64,000 nucleotides of DNA from Streptomyces sp. NBC_01237 (GCF_035917275.1 NZ_CP108508.1:1674001-1738000), one strand, 5' to 3'; positions 7,892 to 17,158 are shown, counted from the first letter of the stretch. Numbers and translations: made by a program. The notes: generated from the letters alone by a model not told the origin.

Positions 7892-8848
7892 TCAGGCCAC
7901 GCCGTCGTAGGCCGCCAGCGCGTTCCGGGCCGCCCGCCGCGCGCTCTCCGCCAGTTCGGGCGGGGACACGATGCGGCCTTCGCCGCCCAGTCGCAGCGCG
8001 AGCCTGCGCAGCGAGGCCGGGTCCGGGGTCCGCAGCGTGATCCGCAGCCCGCCGTCGGGGCGCTCCTCCGCGCTGTCGTGCGGGTAGTACTCGGCGACCC
8101 ACCGGCCACCGGGCCCCACCTCGATGACGACCTCCGGGTCCTGCGCCGAGGGCTGCACCAGCCCTTCCGACAGGTCCCGCAGTTCCAGTTCAGGGGGCGC
8201 GGCCGGGGCGTCGAGCAGCCGGATCTCGGCGACCCGGTCCAGCCGGAAGGTGCGCCGGGCCTCGGAGAGCCGGCACCAGCCCTCCATATAGGTGTGCCCG
8301 ACGGCGAACAGCCGGATCGGGTCCACCTCGCGTTCGGTCAGCTCGTCGCGCGCGGGCGAGTAGTAACGCAGCCAGAGCCTGCGCCGCTCGGAGATCGCCC
8401 GGTCGACATCGGCGAAGACCCCGCCCTCCGATTCGAAGGTCACCGAGAGCCGGGAGCTCGCCGCCCCGACCTCACCGGCCGCCGTCTCCAGCTTGGCGGT
8501 CGCCCGCACCAGGGCCAGCCGGTCGCTCTCGCGCAGTCCGGGCAGGGTCGCCACGGCGCGTGCCGCGACGAGCAGGGCGGTGGCCTCGTCGGCGGCGAGC
8601 CGCAGCGGCTCGGCCACGTCGTCGGGGTTGTGCCACCAGATGCGGTCACCGTCGGTGTCGATGTCCAGCAGGTCCCCGCCCCGGAAGCTGGTCCCGCACA
8701 TGGGGAGCACATCGAGGTCCGAGATCAGCTCGTCCTCGGTGATCCCGAAGGCGCGGGCCACGTCCTGGACGTGCGCGCCGGGGCGCTCGCGCAGATACGT
8801 CACCAGGGAGAGCATCCGGCGGGTCTGGTCGATCGCGTTCGTGGCCAT
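7892..8848 (-). CDS. pafC: PafC, WYL-domain regulator
   Basis: 318 residues with an N-terminal winged-helix region, a central WYL domain (WLRYYSPARDELTEREVDPIRLF, then HTYMEGWC) and a C-terminal WCX-like extension. In mycobacteria the PafBC heterodimer activates the main RecA/LexA-independent DNA-damage regulon, despite the historic 'proteasome accessory factor' name. Here pafC follows pafB by 12 bp on the same strand, as in other actinobacteria. The ATG at 8848 is 8 residues before the conserved TRRMLSLVTYLRERPG start of the helix-turn-helix. The ligand sensed by the WYL domain cannot be read from sequence. Confidence 0.92.
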   Translation of the reverse strand: MATNAIDQTRRMLSLVTYLRERPGAHVQDVARAFGITEDELISDLDVLPMCGTSFRGGDLLDIDTDGDRIWWHNPDDVAEPLRLAADEATALLVAARAVATLPGLRESDRLALVRATAKLETAAGEVGAASSRLSVTFESEGGVFADVDRAISERRRLWLRYYSPARDELTEREVDPIRLFAVGHTYMEGWCRLSEARRTFRLDRVAEIRLLDAPAAPPELELRDLSEGLVQPSAQDPEVVIEVGPGGRWVAEYYPHDSAEERPDGGLRITLRTPDPASLRRLALRLGGEGRIVSPPELAESARRAARNALAAYDGVA

Positions 8849-8860
8849 CGGTACGGTCCC

Positions 8861-9814
8861 CTAGTCCTTGGCCACGGCGCGCAGCCGGTCCACCACATCG
8901 GCCCGCAGGTCGGCGGGCTCCTCCACGACGACGTCCGGGCCGAACTCGACGAGCCAGGCGTCCAGGCCGTGCCCGTACGGGATCTCCAACTCGTCCCACC
9001 CGTCGCCGAGTTCCCGTACCGCTATCGCGCGTGAGCGCAGCGGGTAGCCGGAACCGGACCGCAGCCTGATCCGCGCGGTCCTGGTCGCGGTCTCCCCCGC
9101 CCAGCTCTCGACGGTCTCGCGCACCGTCACCACGTCGGGCACCTCGGCGGTGAAGGCGCCGGACCTGGAGCGCACCTTGCCGGCGATCCGGGACAGCCGG
9201 AACACCCGCTCCGCACCCCGGTCCCGGTCCCAGCCCGCCAGGTACCAGTGCCCGCGCCAGCACTCCAGGGTCCAGGGCTCGACCTGGCGCTGTGCGGGCC
9301 GGGCCGAGTTCGCCTTGCGGTAGTCGAAGGTGACCGGGCGGCGGTCACGGCAGGCCAGCATCAGCGGCTCGAAGGCCGCCTCATGCACCGGAATGCGGGG
9401 TTCGAGGGCGCTGTGGACCTCGTACGCGTCCTCCGCCTCCGGCATGCCCGCGGCCCGCAGCTTCTGCAGCGCGCCGCTGGCCGCCCCGGCGAGCCGGGCC
9501 TGCTGCCACACCTTGGCGGCGAGCCCGAGCGCGGCGGCCTCCTCGGCGTCCAGCGTGATGGGCGGCAGCCGGTTGCTGTCGCGGCGTGCCAGATACCCGG
9601 TGTCGCCGTCCAGGTTCTCCACGGTCTCGATGATCAGTCCGAGTTCCCGCAGGTCGTCCTTGTCCCGCTCGAACATCCGGTTGAAGGAGTCGTCGGAGCC
9701 GGCTTCCAGGTATGCCTCGATGGAGCCGCGAAGCTCACGCTTACTGAGCGGGCGCCGGGTTCCCAGCAGACACAGCGCCAGGTTCATCAGCCGCTCGGCC
9801 TTGGCAATCGCCAT
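8861..9814 (-). CDS. pafB: PafB, WYL-domain regulator
   Basis: 317-residue paralogue and partner of PafC. The N-terminal winged helix starts MAIAKAERLMNLALCLL, a central WYL module has the VTFDYRK and PWTLECWRGHWYLAGWD elements, and a WCX-like C-terminus follows. Together with PafC it is expected to activate DNA repair genes. The ATG at 9814 is chosen because AGAAAGGG lies about 6 nt upstream and because homologues begin at this MAIAK; the longer open frame upstream is not conserved-looking. The gene is first in a pafB-pafC-two small genes run. Confidence 0.92.
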   Translation of the reverse strand: MAIAKAERLMNLALCLLGTRRPLSKRELRGSIEAYLEAGSDDSFNRMFERDKDDLRELGLIIETVENLDGDTGYLARRDSNRLPPITLDAEEAAALGLAAKVWQQARLAGAASGALQKLRAAGMPEAEDAYEVHSALEPRIPVHEAAFEPLMLACRDRRPVTFDYRKANSARPAQRQVEPWTLECWRGHWYLAGWDRDRGAERVFRLSRIAGKVRSRSGAFTAEVPDVVTVRETVESWAGETATRTARIRLRSGSGYPLRSRAIAVRELGDGWDELEIPYGHGLDAWLVEFGPDVVVEEPADLRADVVDRLRAVAKD

Positions 9815-9900
9815 CGACGCCCTTTCTCTCCATGCTATGACCGTCGACCGTACCGCCCCCGGGTGTCCGAACAAAAAGCGAGGTCCCGCGCCGGACAGCG

Positions 9901-9932
9901 TGAGGGCCCATGCCGTACGGCATGGGCCCTCA
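9901..9932 (-). terminator. Perfect 32-bp palindrome, terminator of FKBP gene
   Basis: TGAGGGCCCATGCC, GTAC, GGCATGGGCCCTCA: perfect 14-bp arms around a self-complementary GTAC. It begins 20 bp past the FKBP stop codon on the minus strand and upstream of pafB. Confidence 0.8.
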
Positions 9933-9951
9933 CTCACGTCCGACGGACCGG

Positions 9952-10326
9952 TCAGACTCCGACCAGGTCGCAGACGAAGATCAGCGTCTCGCCCGGGGCG
10001 ATGGAGCCGCCACCGGCGCCGCGGTCACCGTACGCGAGGTGCGCGGGGATGGTCAGCTCGCGACGGCCGCCGACCTTCATGCCCTGGACGCCCTGGTCCC
10101 AGCCGGAGATGACCTGACCGGCACCGAGCTGGAAACGCAGCGGGGTGCCGCGGTTCCACGAAGCGTCGAACTCCTCGCCGGTGGAGAAGGCCACACCCAC
10201 GTAGTGGACGGAGACGCTGTCGCCGGCCTTGGCGACGGGGCCGTCGCCCTCCCAGATGTCCTTGATCTGAAGGTCGACCGGCGGCTCGCCACCCGGGAAG
10301 TCGATCTCGGGCTTCTCGATGTTCAC
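9952..10326 (-). CDS. FKBP-type peptidyl-prolyl isomerase (cytoplasmic)
   Basis: Single-domain FKBP of 124 residues without signal peptide, close to the small Streptomyces FKBP-12. The canonical VHYVGVAFSTGEEFDASW strand (about 41-58), QVISGWDQGVQGMKVGG and IPAHLAYGDRGAGG segments include the conserved Tyr, Asp, Trp and Phe that line the FK506 pocket. It catalyses cis-trans isomerisation of Xaa-Pro bonds. It lies 43 bp downstream of a secreted FKBP lipoprotein gene on the same strand, so the two may be co-transcribed. It ends in a strong hairpin at 9901-9932. Confidence 0.93.
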   Translation of the reverse strand: MNIEKPEIDFPGGEPPVDLQIKDIWEGDGPVAKAGDSVSVHYVGVAFSTGEEFDASWNRGTPLRFQLGAGQVISGWDQGVQGMKVGGRRELTIPAHLAYGDRGAGGGSIAPGETLIFVCDLVGV

Positions 10327-10369
10327 TGAACTGCTCCTCTAAATGATGAACTGGGCAACCGGGACAGTC

Positions 10370-11308
10370 TTACATCTTCGCCAGGATGTCCACGGCGAAG
10401 ATCAGCGTGGACTTGGCGGGGATGCTCTGCTGGGCCTTGTCACCGAACGCCTGGTCCGGCGGGATGACGAGCAGCACCCGGCTGCCGACCTTCTTGTCGA
10501 TCAGACCGTCCTTGAGCCCCTTGAGGGTGATCTGGGCCAGCGGGAAGGTCTGGGTCTTGCCCTGTGCGTAGGTGCTGTCGAACTGCTTGCCACCCTTCCA
10601 CACCAGACCCACATAGTTCACGACGACACTGTCGCTCTCCTTGATGACCGCACCGTCGGACTCCAGGATGTAGTTGGAGACCAGCTTCTTCGGCGGATCG
10701 CTCTTGGGGATCGTGACGGTCGGCGCCTTGCCGTCGGTCTTCGTACCGACCTTCGGCAGGTCGATGTTGTCCTGGGCGACCTCACTGCCCTTGGCGGAGG
10801 CGGGGATCTGCGTCGCCTTCAGGACGTCGACGACGAAGACGAGGGTGGCGTTGGGCTTGATGTCGCCCTGCCCCTGCTCGCCGTAGCCGAGCGCCGGGGG
10901 GATGACCAGCTGGACACGGCTGCCGACCTTCTGCCCGACGAGACCCTTGTCCCAGCCCTGGATGACCATGCCGGCGCCGAGCGTCAGGTCGAACGGCTGC
11001 TTACGGTCGAAACTGTTGTCGAACGGCTTGGTGGAGTCCCACGACTGCCCGAGATAGTTGACCTGGATCGCGTCGCCGTTCTTGAGCTTCGCGCCGTCAC
11101 CCTCGCTGATGACCTCGGTCTTCAGTTCCTTGGGCGGATCACCCTTGCCCTTGGCGAGGGTGGGCTTCTCGCCGAACTTCGCACCCGCGGTGATCGCGGG
11201 CATTCCGTTCTTCGACGAGGCGGAGTCGGAGGCCTTGTCGTCGCTGCCGCATGCCGCTGTCGACAGCAGCAGGAGGGGGACGACGAGAAGGCCGGCAAGT
11301 CGGCGCAC
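10370..11308 (-). CDS. FKBP lipoprotein with two isomerase domains
   Basis: 312-residue exported isomerase. The N-terminus is a lipoprotein signal (RRLAGLLVVPLLLLSTAAC), Cys about residue 20 being the lipid-attached residue. Two FKBP repeats follow: the first has VNYLGQSW, MVIQGWDKGLVGQKVGS and PPALGYGEQGQG; the second has VNYVGLVW, ITLKGLKDGLIDKKVGS and PPDQAFGD. The second lacks the Trp of the VIxGWD motif (TLKGLKD), so it may be weaker or purely substrate-binding. The GTG at 11308 is chosen because TGAGGA lies about 5 nt upstream and the signal peptide begins there. Likely role: folding of proteins outside the membrane. Confidence 0.9.
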   Translation of the reverse strand: MRRLAGLLVVPLLLLSTAACGSDDKASDSASSKNGMPAITAGAKFGEKPTLAKGKGDPPKELKTEVISEGDGAKLKNGDAIQVNYLGQSWDSTKPFDNSFDRKQPFDLTLGAGMVIQGWDKGLVGQKVGSRVQLVIPPALGYGEQGQGDIKPNATLVFVVDVLKATQIPASAKGSEVAQDNIDLPKVGTKTDGKAPTVTIPKSDPPKKLVSNYILESDGAVIKESDSVVVNYVGLVWKGGKQFDSTYAQGKTQTFPLAQITLKGLKDGLIDKKVGSRVLLVIPPDQAFGDKAQQSIPAKSTLIFAVDILAKM

Positions 11309-11365
11309 TGGTTCCTCAGATCTCAGGGGGCACGGTAGTTGGGTCCCGGACACTCTAGGCCGTGC

Positions 11366-11400
11366 ACAGGGCCCCGTACGAGGAACGTACGGGGCCCTGT
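11366..11400 (-). terminator. pafA terminator hairpin
   Basis: ACAGGGCCCCGTACG and CGTACGGGGCCCTGT form a perfect 15-bp stem with an AGGAA loop. It lies 35 bp past the pafA stop and 58 bp before the FKBP lipoprotein start, so that gene should have its own promoter or rely on read-through. Confidence 0.85.
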
Positions 11401-11434
11401 CGTGTGAGAAGCCGAGGCGTGTCCTGTCGTCGGC

Positions 11435-12796
11435 TCACATACCCGCGATCAACTTCTCCACTCGGTCGTCCACGGAACGGAACGGGTCCTTGCACAACAC
11501 CGTTCTCTGCGCCTGGTCGTTGAGCTTGAGATGGACCCAGTCGACGGTGAAGTCCCGCCGCTGCTCCTGCGCCCTGCGGATGAAATCACCGCGCAGGCGC
11601 GCCCTGGTGGTCTGCGGGGGCACCGATTTGCCCTCGAAGATCTTCATGTCGTTGCAGATGCGGGCGACCTGGCCCTTGCGCTCCAGCAGGTAGTAGAGCC
11701 CGCGACGACGGTGGATGTCGTGATACGCGAGGTCTATCTGGGCGACCCGCGGATTCGACATGGTCATGTTGTGCTTGGCCCGGTACCGCTCGATGAGCTT
11801 GTACTTCATCACCCAGTCGATCTCGGTGCCGATCCGGTCGAGGTCCTCGGCCTCGATGGCATCGAGGGTGCGGCCCCACAGTTCGAGGACCTGGTCGACG
11901 GTGCCGGTCCGGATGCCCCGGCGCTCGACGAAGTCGACGGCCTTCTCGTAGTACTCGCGCTGGACCTCGATGGCCGAGGCCTCACGGCCGCTGGCCAGGC
12001 GCACCTTGCGCTGACCGGTGATGTCGTGGCTGACCTCGCGGATCGCCCGGATCGGGTTCTCCAGGGTCAGGTCCCGCATGACGGTGCCCGCCTCGATCAT
12101 GCGGAGCACCAGGTCGGTCGCGCCCACCTTGAGGAGCATGGTCGTCTCGGACATGTTCGAGTCACCGACGATGACGTGGAGGCGGCGGTACCGCTCCGCG
12201 TCCGCGTGGGGTTCGTCGCGGGTGTTGATGATCGGACGCGAGCGGGTCGTCGCGGAGCTGACGCCCTCCCAGATGTGCTCGGCGCGCTGGCTGACGCAGT
12301 AGACCGCTCCGCGCGGCGTCTGGAGCACCTTGCCCGCGCCGCAGATCAGCTGCCGGGTGACGAGGAAGGGAATGAGAATGTCCGCGAGCCGGGAGAATTC
12401 TCCGTGCCGGGCCACGAGGTAGTTCTCATGGCATCCGTAGGAGTTCCCCGCCGAGTCGGTGTTGTTCTTGAAGAGATAGACGTCGCCCGCGATTCCCTCC
12501 TCGTGCAGGCGGCGTTCGGCGTCGACGAGCAAACCTTCGAGAATGCGTTCGCCGGCCTTGTCGTGCGTGACCAGTTCGGTCACGTTGTCGCATTCGGGGG
12601 TGGCATATTCCGGATGCGATCCCACGTCGAGGTAGAGGCGGGCGCCGTTCCGCAGAAAGACGTTGCTGCTGCGGCCCCATGACACAACACGGCGGAAGAG
12701 GTAGCGCGCCACTTCGTCAGGTGACAGTCGGCGCTGTCCCCTGAACGTGCACGTGACGCCGTACTCGTTCTCCAGCCCGAAAATGCGGCGGTCCAT
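11435..12796 (-). CDS. pafA: Pup-protein ligase PafA
   Basis: 453-residue ATP-dependent ligase that joins the C-terminal Glu of Pup to substrate lysines through an isopeptide bond. It has the glutamine-synthetase-like fold shared with Dop: FGLENEYG with the Mg/ATP-binding glutamates at 9 and 11, the catalytic Asp region [15 protein letters not shown] (Asp57), [16 protein letters not shown] and [20 protein letters not shown]. Unlike Dop it lacks the extra loop after the catalytic Asp. No Shine-Dalgarno precedes the ATG; a TAATGT -10 lies 6 nt upstream inside the end of the MFS gene, pointing to a leaderless mRNA from an internal promoter. Confidence 0.97.
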   Translation of the reverse strand: MDRRIFGLENEYGVTCTFRGQRRLSPDEVARYLFRRVVSWGRSSNVFLRNGARLYLDVGSHPEYATPECDNVTELVTHDKAGERILEGLLVDAERRLHEEGIAGDVYLFKNNTDSAGNSYGCHENYLVARHGEFSRLADILIPFLVTRQLICGAGKVLQTPRGAVYCVSQRAEHIWEGVSSATTRSRPIINTRDEPHADAERYRRLHVIVGDSNMSETTMLLKVGATDLVLRMIEAGTVMRDLTLENPIRAIREVSHDITGQRKVRLASGREASAIEVQREYYEKAVDFVERRGIRTGTVDQVLELWGRTLDAIEAEDLDRIGTEIDWVMKYKLIERYRAKHNMTMSNPRVAQIDLAYHDIHRRRGLYYLLERKGQVARICNDMKIFEGKSVPPQTTRARLRGDFIRRAQEQRRDFTVDWVHLKLNDQAQRTVLCKDPFRSVDDRVEKLIAGM

Positions 12797-12802
12797 GACT
12801 GA

Positions 12803-12808
12803 ACATTA
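12803..12808 (-). promoter_or_regulatory. Putative -10 of pafA (leaderless)
   Basis: Minus-strand TAATGT, 6 nt before the pafA ATG, with TTTCAG 16 nt further upstream as a possible -35. The promoter overlaps the 3' end of the MFS gene. Confidence 0.5.
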
Positions 12809-14065
12809 CGCCTTATGGCCTGAGCTGAAACCGGGTTCGACGGCACCGTTTCGATCATTTTCCGATCCCGTCACAACAGCGGTCGTACGCCCGGGATCTG
12901 CGAGGACCCTTCCGGTGGCCAGCAGAACCACCAGGGCGGCCACCCCACCGGCCCCCGCGACCGCGAAGCTCCACGCCGTTCCGCCGAGCTCCACCGCCGG
13001 GCCCGCCGCGGCCGTTCCCGCCGCGGCGCCTACGCCGAACGTGGTGACGAGCCAGGAGAACGCCTCGGTCACCGTGCCCCGCGGGGCATGCCGGTCCACG
13101 ACGATGAAGGAGCAGGCGATCGCCGGGGCCAGGAACACTCCGGCCAGCGCGGCGAGCGCCGTCATCACGGGCACCGAGGGGGTCAGCATCAACGGCAGGT
13201 AGCCCAGCGCCAGCAGAGCGACGATCACCCGCAGCCGCCGCTCCGGCGCGCCCGCCCACTGCCGTGCCCCGTAGGTCGCACCGCCGATCAGCGCGCCGAG
13301 ACCGAGCGCGGCCATCAGCCAGCCGTACACGGATTCCCTGCCGTGGTCGTCCGCGTAGGCGACACCCGCCACGGTGATCGAGCCCAGCGCGAGCCCGACG
13401 AAGAAGAACGCGCCGAGCAGCGCGAGGAGTCCGGGCGAGCGCAGGGCACCCAGCCAGTGCGCCTCGCGGGGCGCCGAGCGCCAGGCGCGGGAGGGCTCCG
13501 ACAGTACGACGGACAGGGCGCCCAGGACGCCTATCGCGTTGATGACGAGGAGCGCGGCGGCGGGCGACCAGAGGGAGACCAGGACCGTCACCAGGAGCGG
13601 GCCGACGGTGAACATCACCTCCTGGGCCACGGCGTCCATGGCGTACGCCCGGTGCACCCGGTCCTCGCGCCCCAGGACGCTCGGCCACAGGGCCCGCAGC
13701 CCGCCCTCCAGCGGCGGCGTGAAGAGTCCGGCGACGATCACCGCGAGGTAGGCCAGCGGCAGCGTGCCGAGTCCCACCAGGGCGAGCAGCGACATACCGA
13801 GCGCGGAGAGCACCGCGGCGGGGAACTGGATGCGCGGCTGCCCGTAGAGGTCGACGGCCCGCCCGAGCAGCGGCTGTCCGACCGCCGTCGCGAGGCCGTA
13901 CGCGGCGGCGAGGGCGCCCGCCTGTGTGTAGCTGCCGCCCTCGGCACGGGTGAACAGCACGATGGCGATGTGCGCGGTGCCGCTCGGCAGCCGCCCCACC
14001 AGAGTGCCGGTCAGCAGCCGGGCGGCATGCCGCGCCCGGAGGATGTCCAGATATCCCGCGGCCAT
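12806..14065 (-). CDS. MFS transporter
   Basis: Major facilitator superfamily permease of 419 residues with about twelve hydrophobic segments and a central polar loop. The first loop carries the short MFS signature region (GLATAVGQPLLGRAVDLYGQPR, near residues 57-78). The second half repeats the pattern near MAALGLGALIGGATYG. It is divergent from a LacI-type regulator 166 bp away, with a symmetric TACGTA pair between them, so that regulator probably controls it. It ends 9 bp before pafA. The substrate is unknown; drug or sugar efflux are both possible. Confidence 0.85.
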   Translation of the reverse strand: MAAGYLDILRARHAARLLTGTLVGRLPSGTAHIAIVLFTRAEGGSYTQAGALAAAYGLATAVGQPLLGRAVDLYGQPRIQFPAAVLSALGMSLLALVGLGTLPLAYLAVIVAGLFTPPLEGGLRALWPSVLGREDRVHRAYAMDAVAQEVMFTVGPLLVTVLVSLWSPAAALLVINAIGVLGALSVVLSEPSRAWRSAPREAHWLGALRSPGLLALLGAFFFVGLALGSITVAGVAYADDHGRESVYGWLMAALGLGALIGGATYGARQWAGAPERRLRVIVALLALGYLPLMLTPSVPVMTALAALAGVFLAPAIACSFIVVDRHAPRGTVTEAFSWLVTTFGVGAAAGTAAAGPAVELGGTAWSFAVAGAGGVAALVVLLATGRVLADPGRTTAVVTGSENDRNGAVEPGFSSGHKA

Positions 14066-14110
14066 TCCCGCCCCCTCACCCCCGGCCGGACTCCCGCCCC
14101 GCCGAGGTTT

Positions 14111-14137
14111 TACGTATAACTTCGAGGCACATACGTA
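14111..14137. promoter_or_regulatory. Paired TACGTA inverted repeat, candidate operator
   Basis: TACGTAT (14111-14117) and ATACGTA (14131-14137) form a symmetric pair centred in the divergent MFS/LacI-regulator intergenic region. This is the expected place for an autoregulatory LacI-family operator. The 13-bp spacer is longer than in classical LacI sites. Confidence 0.45.
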
Positions 14138-14231
14138 CCATGACGGCAGTCCGCGGGTCCACCTCGCGGCACCCCGGGATCTCGCACCGCCCCGTCCCGG
14201 TCACCCCGCACCACCCCGCACGGAGGCCCGA

Positions 14232-15272
14232 GTGACCAGCGCACAGCCACCCGCCCCGGCACGGCCCACCAGCCGCGACGTGGCCCGCGCGGCGGGTGTC
14301 TCCCAGGCCACCGTCTCCCTCGTGCTCGGCGACAAGTGGCACGGCCGGGTGTCGGACGCCACAGCGCAGCGGGTACGCGATCGCGCCACGGAGCTCGACT
14401 ACCGGCCGAACCTCGCCGCCCGCAGCCTCCGCCTCGGCCGCACCCGGACCGCGCTGCTGGTGGTCCCCGCCCTGACCAACGAGTTCTTCGCCCGGGTCTA
14501 CACCGGCGCCGCCGCCGTCGCCGCCGAGCACGATTTCGGTGTCGTGCTCTACCCCTCGCCCGACGGCACCGGCCCGGCCCGCGACCCCTTCGCCTCCGCC
14601 CGCGCCGCTCTCGACGGGGTGATCGCCTCCTCCATGGCCGCCGATGCCCTCGGCGCGCTGCACGGCGCCGAGCTGCCCCTGGTCATGCTGGACAGCGACC
14701 CGTCCGGCCCGGAAGCCGCCGCGCATGTGAACCTCGACATCACCGACGGCATGCGGCAGGTGGTGGAGCATCTGCTGTCCCTCGGGCACCGTCGCTTCGT
14801 GCACCTCGCGTCCGCCGTGGACACCTGGACGTTCGCGGTCCGCGCCCAGGCCCTGCACAAGGCTCTGCGGGACGTGCCGGACGCCGTAGTCGACACCGTC
14901 CGGGCGCCCCTCGACGTACGCGCTGGGCGGGAGGCCACCGCGCGGGTACTGGACACCGACGGGCCCCGGCCGACCGCGATCGTCTGCGACGACGACATCC
15001 TGGCCGCGGGTGCCTGCAAGGCCGTCCGCCGGCTCGGGCTGCGGGTGCCGGACGACGTCTCGGTCACCGGGTTCGACGATCTGGCCCTGGCCACCGCGGT
15101 GGAACCGGAGCTCACCACGGTGAGCCTGCCCGCCGAGCAGGTCGGCGAACGGGGCATGAGAGCGCTGCTCGCCGTCCTGGACGGCCGCCCCGCGGAACCG
15201 GGCAGCCTGCCCGTCGAACTGGTGGTGCGCGGCTCCACCGCCCCGCCTTCCGAAGTCGCCGCCCGCTCATGA
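14232..15272 (+). CDS. LacI-family transcriptional regulator
   Basis: 346-residue repressor. The N-terminal helix-turn-helix (SRDVARAAGVSQATVSLVLG, about residues 14-33) and hinge helix (LDYRPNLAARSLRLGRT) are textbook LacI, followed by a periplasmic-binding-protein-like sugar-binding domain ending PVELVVRGST. The GTG at 14232 is chosen because GGAGG (14222-14226) lies 5 nt upstream and the HTH begins 13 residues in; the longer frame upstream is antisense to the MFS start. Divergent from the MFS gene, which it most likely represses. The effector is unknown. Confidence 0.9.
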   Translation: MTSAQPPAPARPTSRDVARAAGVSQATVSLVLGDKWHGRVSDATAQRVRDRATELDYRPNLAARSLRLGRTRTALLVVPALTNEFFARVYTGAAAVAAEHDFGVVLYPSPDGTGPARDPFASARAALDGVIASSMAADALGALHGAELPLVMLDSDPSGPEAAAHVNLDITDGMRQVVEHLLSLGHRRFVHLASAVDTWTFAVRAQALHKALRDVPDAVVDTVRAPLDVRAGREATARVLDTDGPRPTAIVCDDDILAAGACKAVRRLGLRVPDDVSVTGFDDLALATAVEPELTTVSLPAEQVGERGMRALLAVLDGRPAEPGSLPVELVVRGSTAPPSEVAARS

Positions 15273-15312
15273 CTGTGCCCCGGCACGCGGTGGACCGCGG
15301 GCCGGGGCACAG
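15273..15312. terminator. Convergent terminator hairpin
   Basis: CTGTGCCCCGGC pairs with GCCGGGGCACAG, and an inner CGCGG/CCGCG stem closes a TGGA loop. It lies between the LacI-regulator stop (+) and the prcA stop (-). Confidence 0.8.
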
Positions 15313-15334
15313 GAGCAAGCCTGACCGCAGGGGT

Positions 15335-16255
15335 CTACTCCTGCGACGACTCCGGCGTCTCCGAAGCTCCGGACGACTCCGACGACTCCGAAGCGTCCTT
15401 GCCCGTGGAGGATCCACCGGCACCCTTGGCGCCGGCCTTCTTGGCGCCCGTCCCCTCGGCACCGGCCTCCTTGGCACCGGCCGACTCGGCCGGCGCGTCG
15501 GCGGAATCGGCGTCCTCGATGTCGGACGGGGCGTCCGTCGGAGTGGTCCCCGCCGCGTCCGCGTCCAGCAGCCGCGTCAGCTGCCGGCCGACGATCCGCT
15601 TGAACTTGCGCTGCTGCGGCCGCGTACGGTCCAGAACCGCGACCTCCAGCCGCTCCGCGGGAATCTCCCGCTCGCCACCGTTGGGCTCGCGCGACAACGC
15701 CTGGACGGCGAGCTTGAGCGCCTCCGCCAGCGTCATGCCATCACGATGGCGCTGGTCCAGGAAGCTGCTGATCTGCTCCGCGTTGCCGCCGACCGCGACC
15801 GAACCGTGCTCGTCCACGATGGAACCGTCGTGCGGCAGCCGGTAGATCTGGTCGCCTTCGGCCGCGGCACCGACCTCGGCGACCACCAGCTCCACCTCGT
15901 ACGGCTTCTCGGCCGCGCTGGAGAAGATGGTGCCCAGCGTCTGCGCGTAGACGTTGGCCAGCCCACGGGCCGTCACATCGTCGCGGTCGTAGGTGTAGCC
16001 CCGCAGGTCCGCGTAACGTACGCCGCCGATGCGGAGGTTCTCGTACTCGTTGTACTTGCCGGCGGCCGCGAAGCCGATCCGGTCATAGATCTCGCTGAAC
16101 TTGTGCAGCGCACGGGACGGGTTCTCGCCGACGAACACAATGCCGTCGGCGTACTGCAGCACTACCAGGCTGCGACCACGGGCGATGCCCTTCCGGGCGT
16201 ATTCCGCCCGGTCGGCCATGGCCTGCTGAGGTGAGACATAGAACGGCGTCGACAC
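15335..16255 (-). CDS. prcA: 20S proteasome alpha subunit PrcA
   Basis: Structural ring subunit of the 20S proteasome, 306 residues. The N-terminal gate sequence ([26 protein letters not shown]) and the alpha-type core to about residue 231 are typical. Residues 232-306 form an unusually long tail, first acidic, then Ala/Gly/Lys/Glu repeats ([21 protein letters not shown]) and a Ser/Glu end; actinobacterial PrcA is usually about 250-260 residues. The GTG at 16255 follows an AAAGGGACGG leader. It lies 57 bp after prcB on the same strand, giving a prcB-prcA operon. Identity is certain; the tail's role is unknown. Confidence 0.96.
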   Translation of the reverse strand: MSTPFYVSPQQAMADRAEYARKGIARGRSLVVLQYADGIVFVGENPSRALHKFSEIYDRIGFAAAGKYNEYENLRIGGVRYADLRGYTYDRDDVTARGLANVYAQTLGTIFSSAAEKPYEVELVVAEVGAAAEGDQIYRLPHDGSIVDEHGSVAVGGNAEQISSFLDQRHRDGMTLAEALKLAVQALSREPNGGEREIPAERLEVAVLDRTRPQQRKFKRIVGRQLTRLLDADAAGTTPTDAPSDIEDADSADAPAESAGAKEAGAEGTGAKKAGAKGAGGSSTGKDASESSESSGASETPESSQE

Positions 16256-16312
16256 CGGCTATCCGTCCCTTTCTGTCAGTGACGAGTGCATCGAAGGAAC
16301 CTCAGGGACCGG

Positions 16313-17158
16313 TCAGAGCAGCGCGGCGCGCGGGCCGTCGGGCTGCTCCAGGCGCCGCTCCAGGATCGAGCGCGCGATCTCGGCGGACTCCTGATCGGTC
16401 AGCCTCCGGAAGCCTTCGTCGGTGATGACGGTGATGATCGGGTAGATCCGGCGGGCCACATCCGGGCCACCGGTCGCCGAGTCGTCGTCCGCGGCGTCGT
16501 ACAGCGCCTGTACGACCAGGGTGAGGGCCTGCTGCTCCGTCAGGTCCTCGCGGTAGAGCTTCTTCATCGACCCGCGGGCGAAGATCGAGCCGGAGCCGGT
16601 GGCCGCGTACCCGCTCTCCTCGGAACGTCCGCCGGTGACGTCGTACGAGAAGATCCGGCCCTTCTCGCGGTCCACGTCGAAGCCCGCGAAGAGCGGGACG
16701 ACCGCGAGACCCTGCATGGCCATGGCCAGATTGCTGCGGATCATGGTGGAGAGACGGTTGGCCTTGCCCTCCAGGGAGAGCTGAGCACCCTCGACCTTCT
16801 CGAAGTGCTCCAGCTCCAGCTGGAAGAGCTTGACCATCTCCACGGCCAGACCCGCCGTACCGGCGATGCCCACCGCCGAGTACTCGTCGGCCGGGAAGAC
16901 CTTCTCGATGTCGCGCTGCGCGATCATGTTGCCCATGGTGGCGCGCCGGTCACCGGCCAGCACGACACCGCCCGGGAACGAAGCCGCGACGATGGTCGTA
17001 CCGTGCGGCGCCTCGATGGCCCCCTGCAGGGGCGGCAGACTCCGGTTGCCCGGAAGCATCTGGGGCGACTGGTCGGACAGGAAGTCCATGAACGAGGACG
17101 AACCCGGCGTCAGGAAGGCAGCTGGTAGACGCCCGGTGCTACGAGTGTTGGCTTCCAC
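16313..17158 (-). CDS. prcB: 20S proteasome beta subunit PrcB
   Basis: Catalytic subunit, 281 residues, N-terminal nucleophile hydrolase. The propeptide (about 53 residues) ends HG, and autocleavage before Thr54 ([21 protein letters not shown]) exposes the nucleophile; the Asp and Lys/Arg partners of the active site are in this strand region (GDRRAT). SYDVTGG and TGSGS blocks follow. The GTG at 17158 has GGAGG about 6 nt upstream. Its first 49 bp overlap the tail of a decayed endonuclease VII reading frame, suggesting ancestral translational coupling. Confidence 0.97.
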   Translation of the reverse strand: MEANTRSTGRLPAAFLTPGSSSFMDFLSDQSPQMLPGNRSLPPLQGAIEAPHGTTIVAASFPGGVVLAGDRRATMGNMIAQRDIEKVFPADEYSAVGIAGTAGLAVEMVKLFQLELEHFEKVEGAQLSLEGKANRLSTMIRSNLAMAMQGLAVVPLFAGFDVDREKGRIFSYDVTGGRSEESGYAATGSGSIFARGSMKKLYREDLTEQQALTLVVQALYDAADDDSATGGPDVARRIYPIITVITDEGFRRLTDQESAEIARSILERRLEQPDGPRAALL

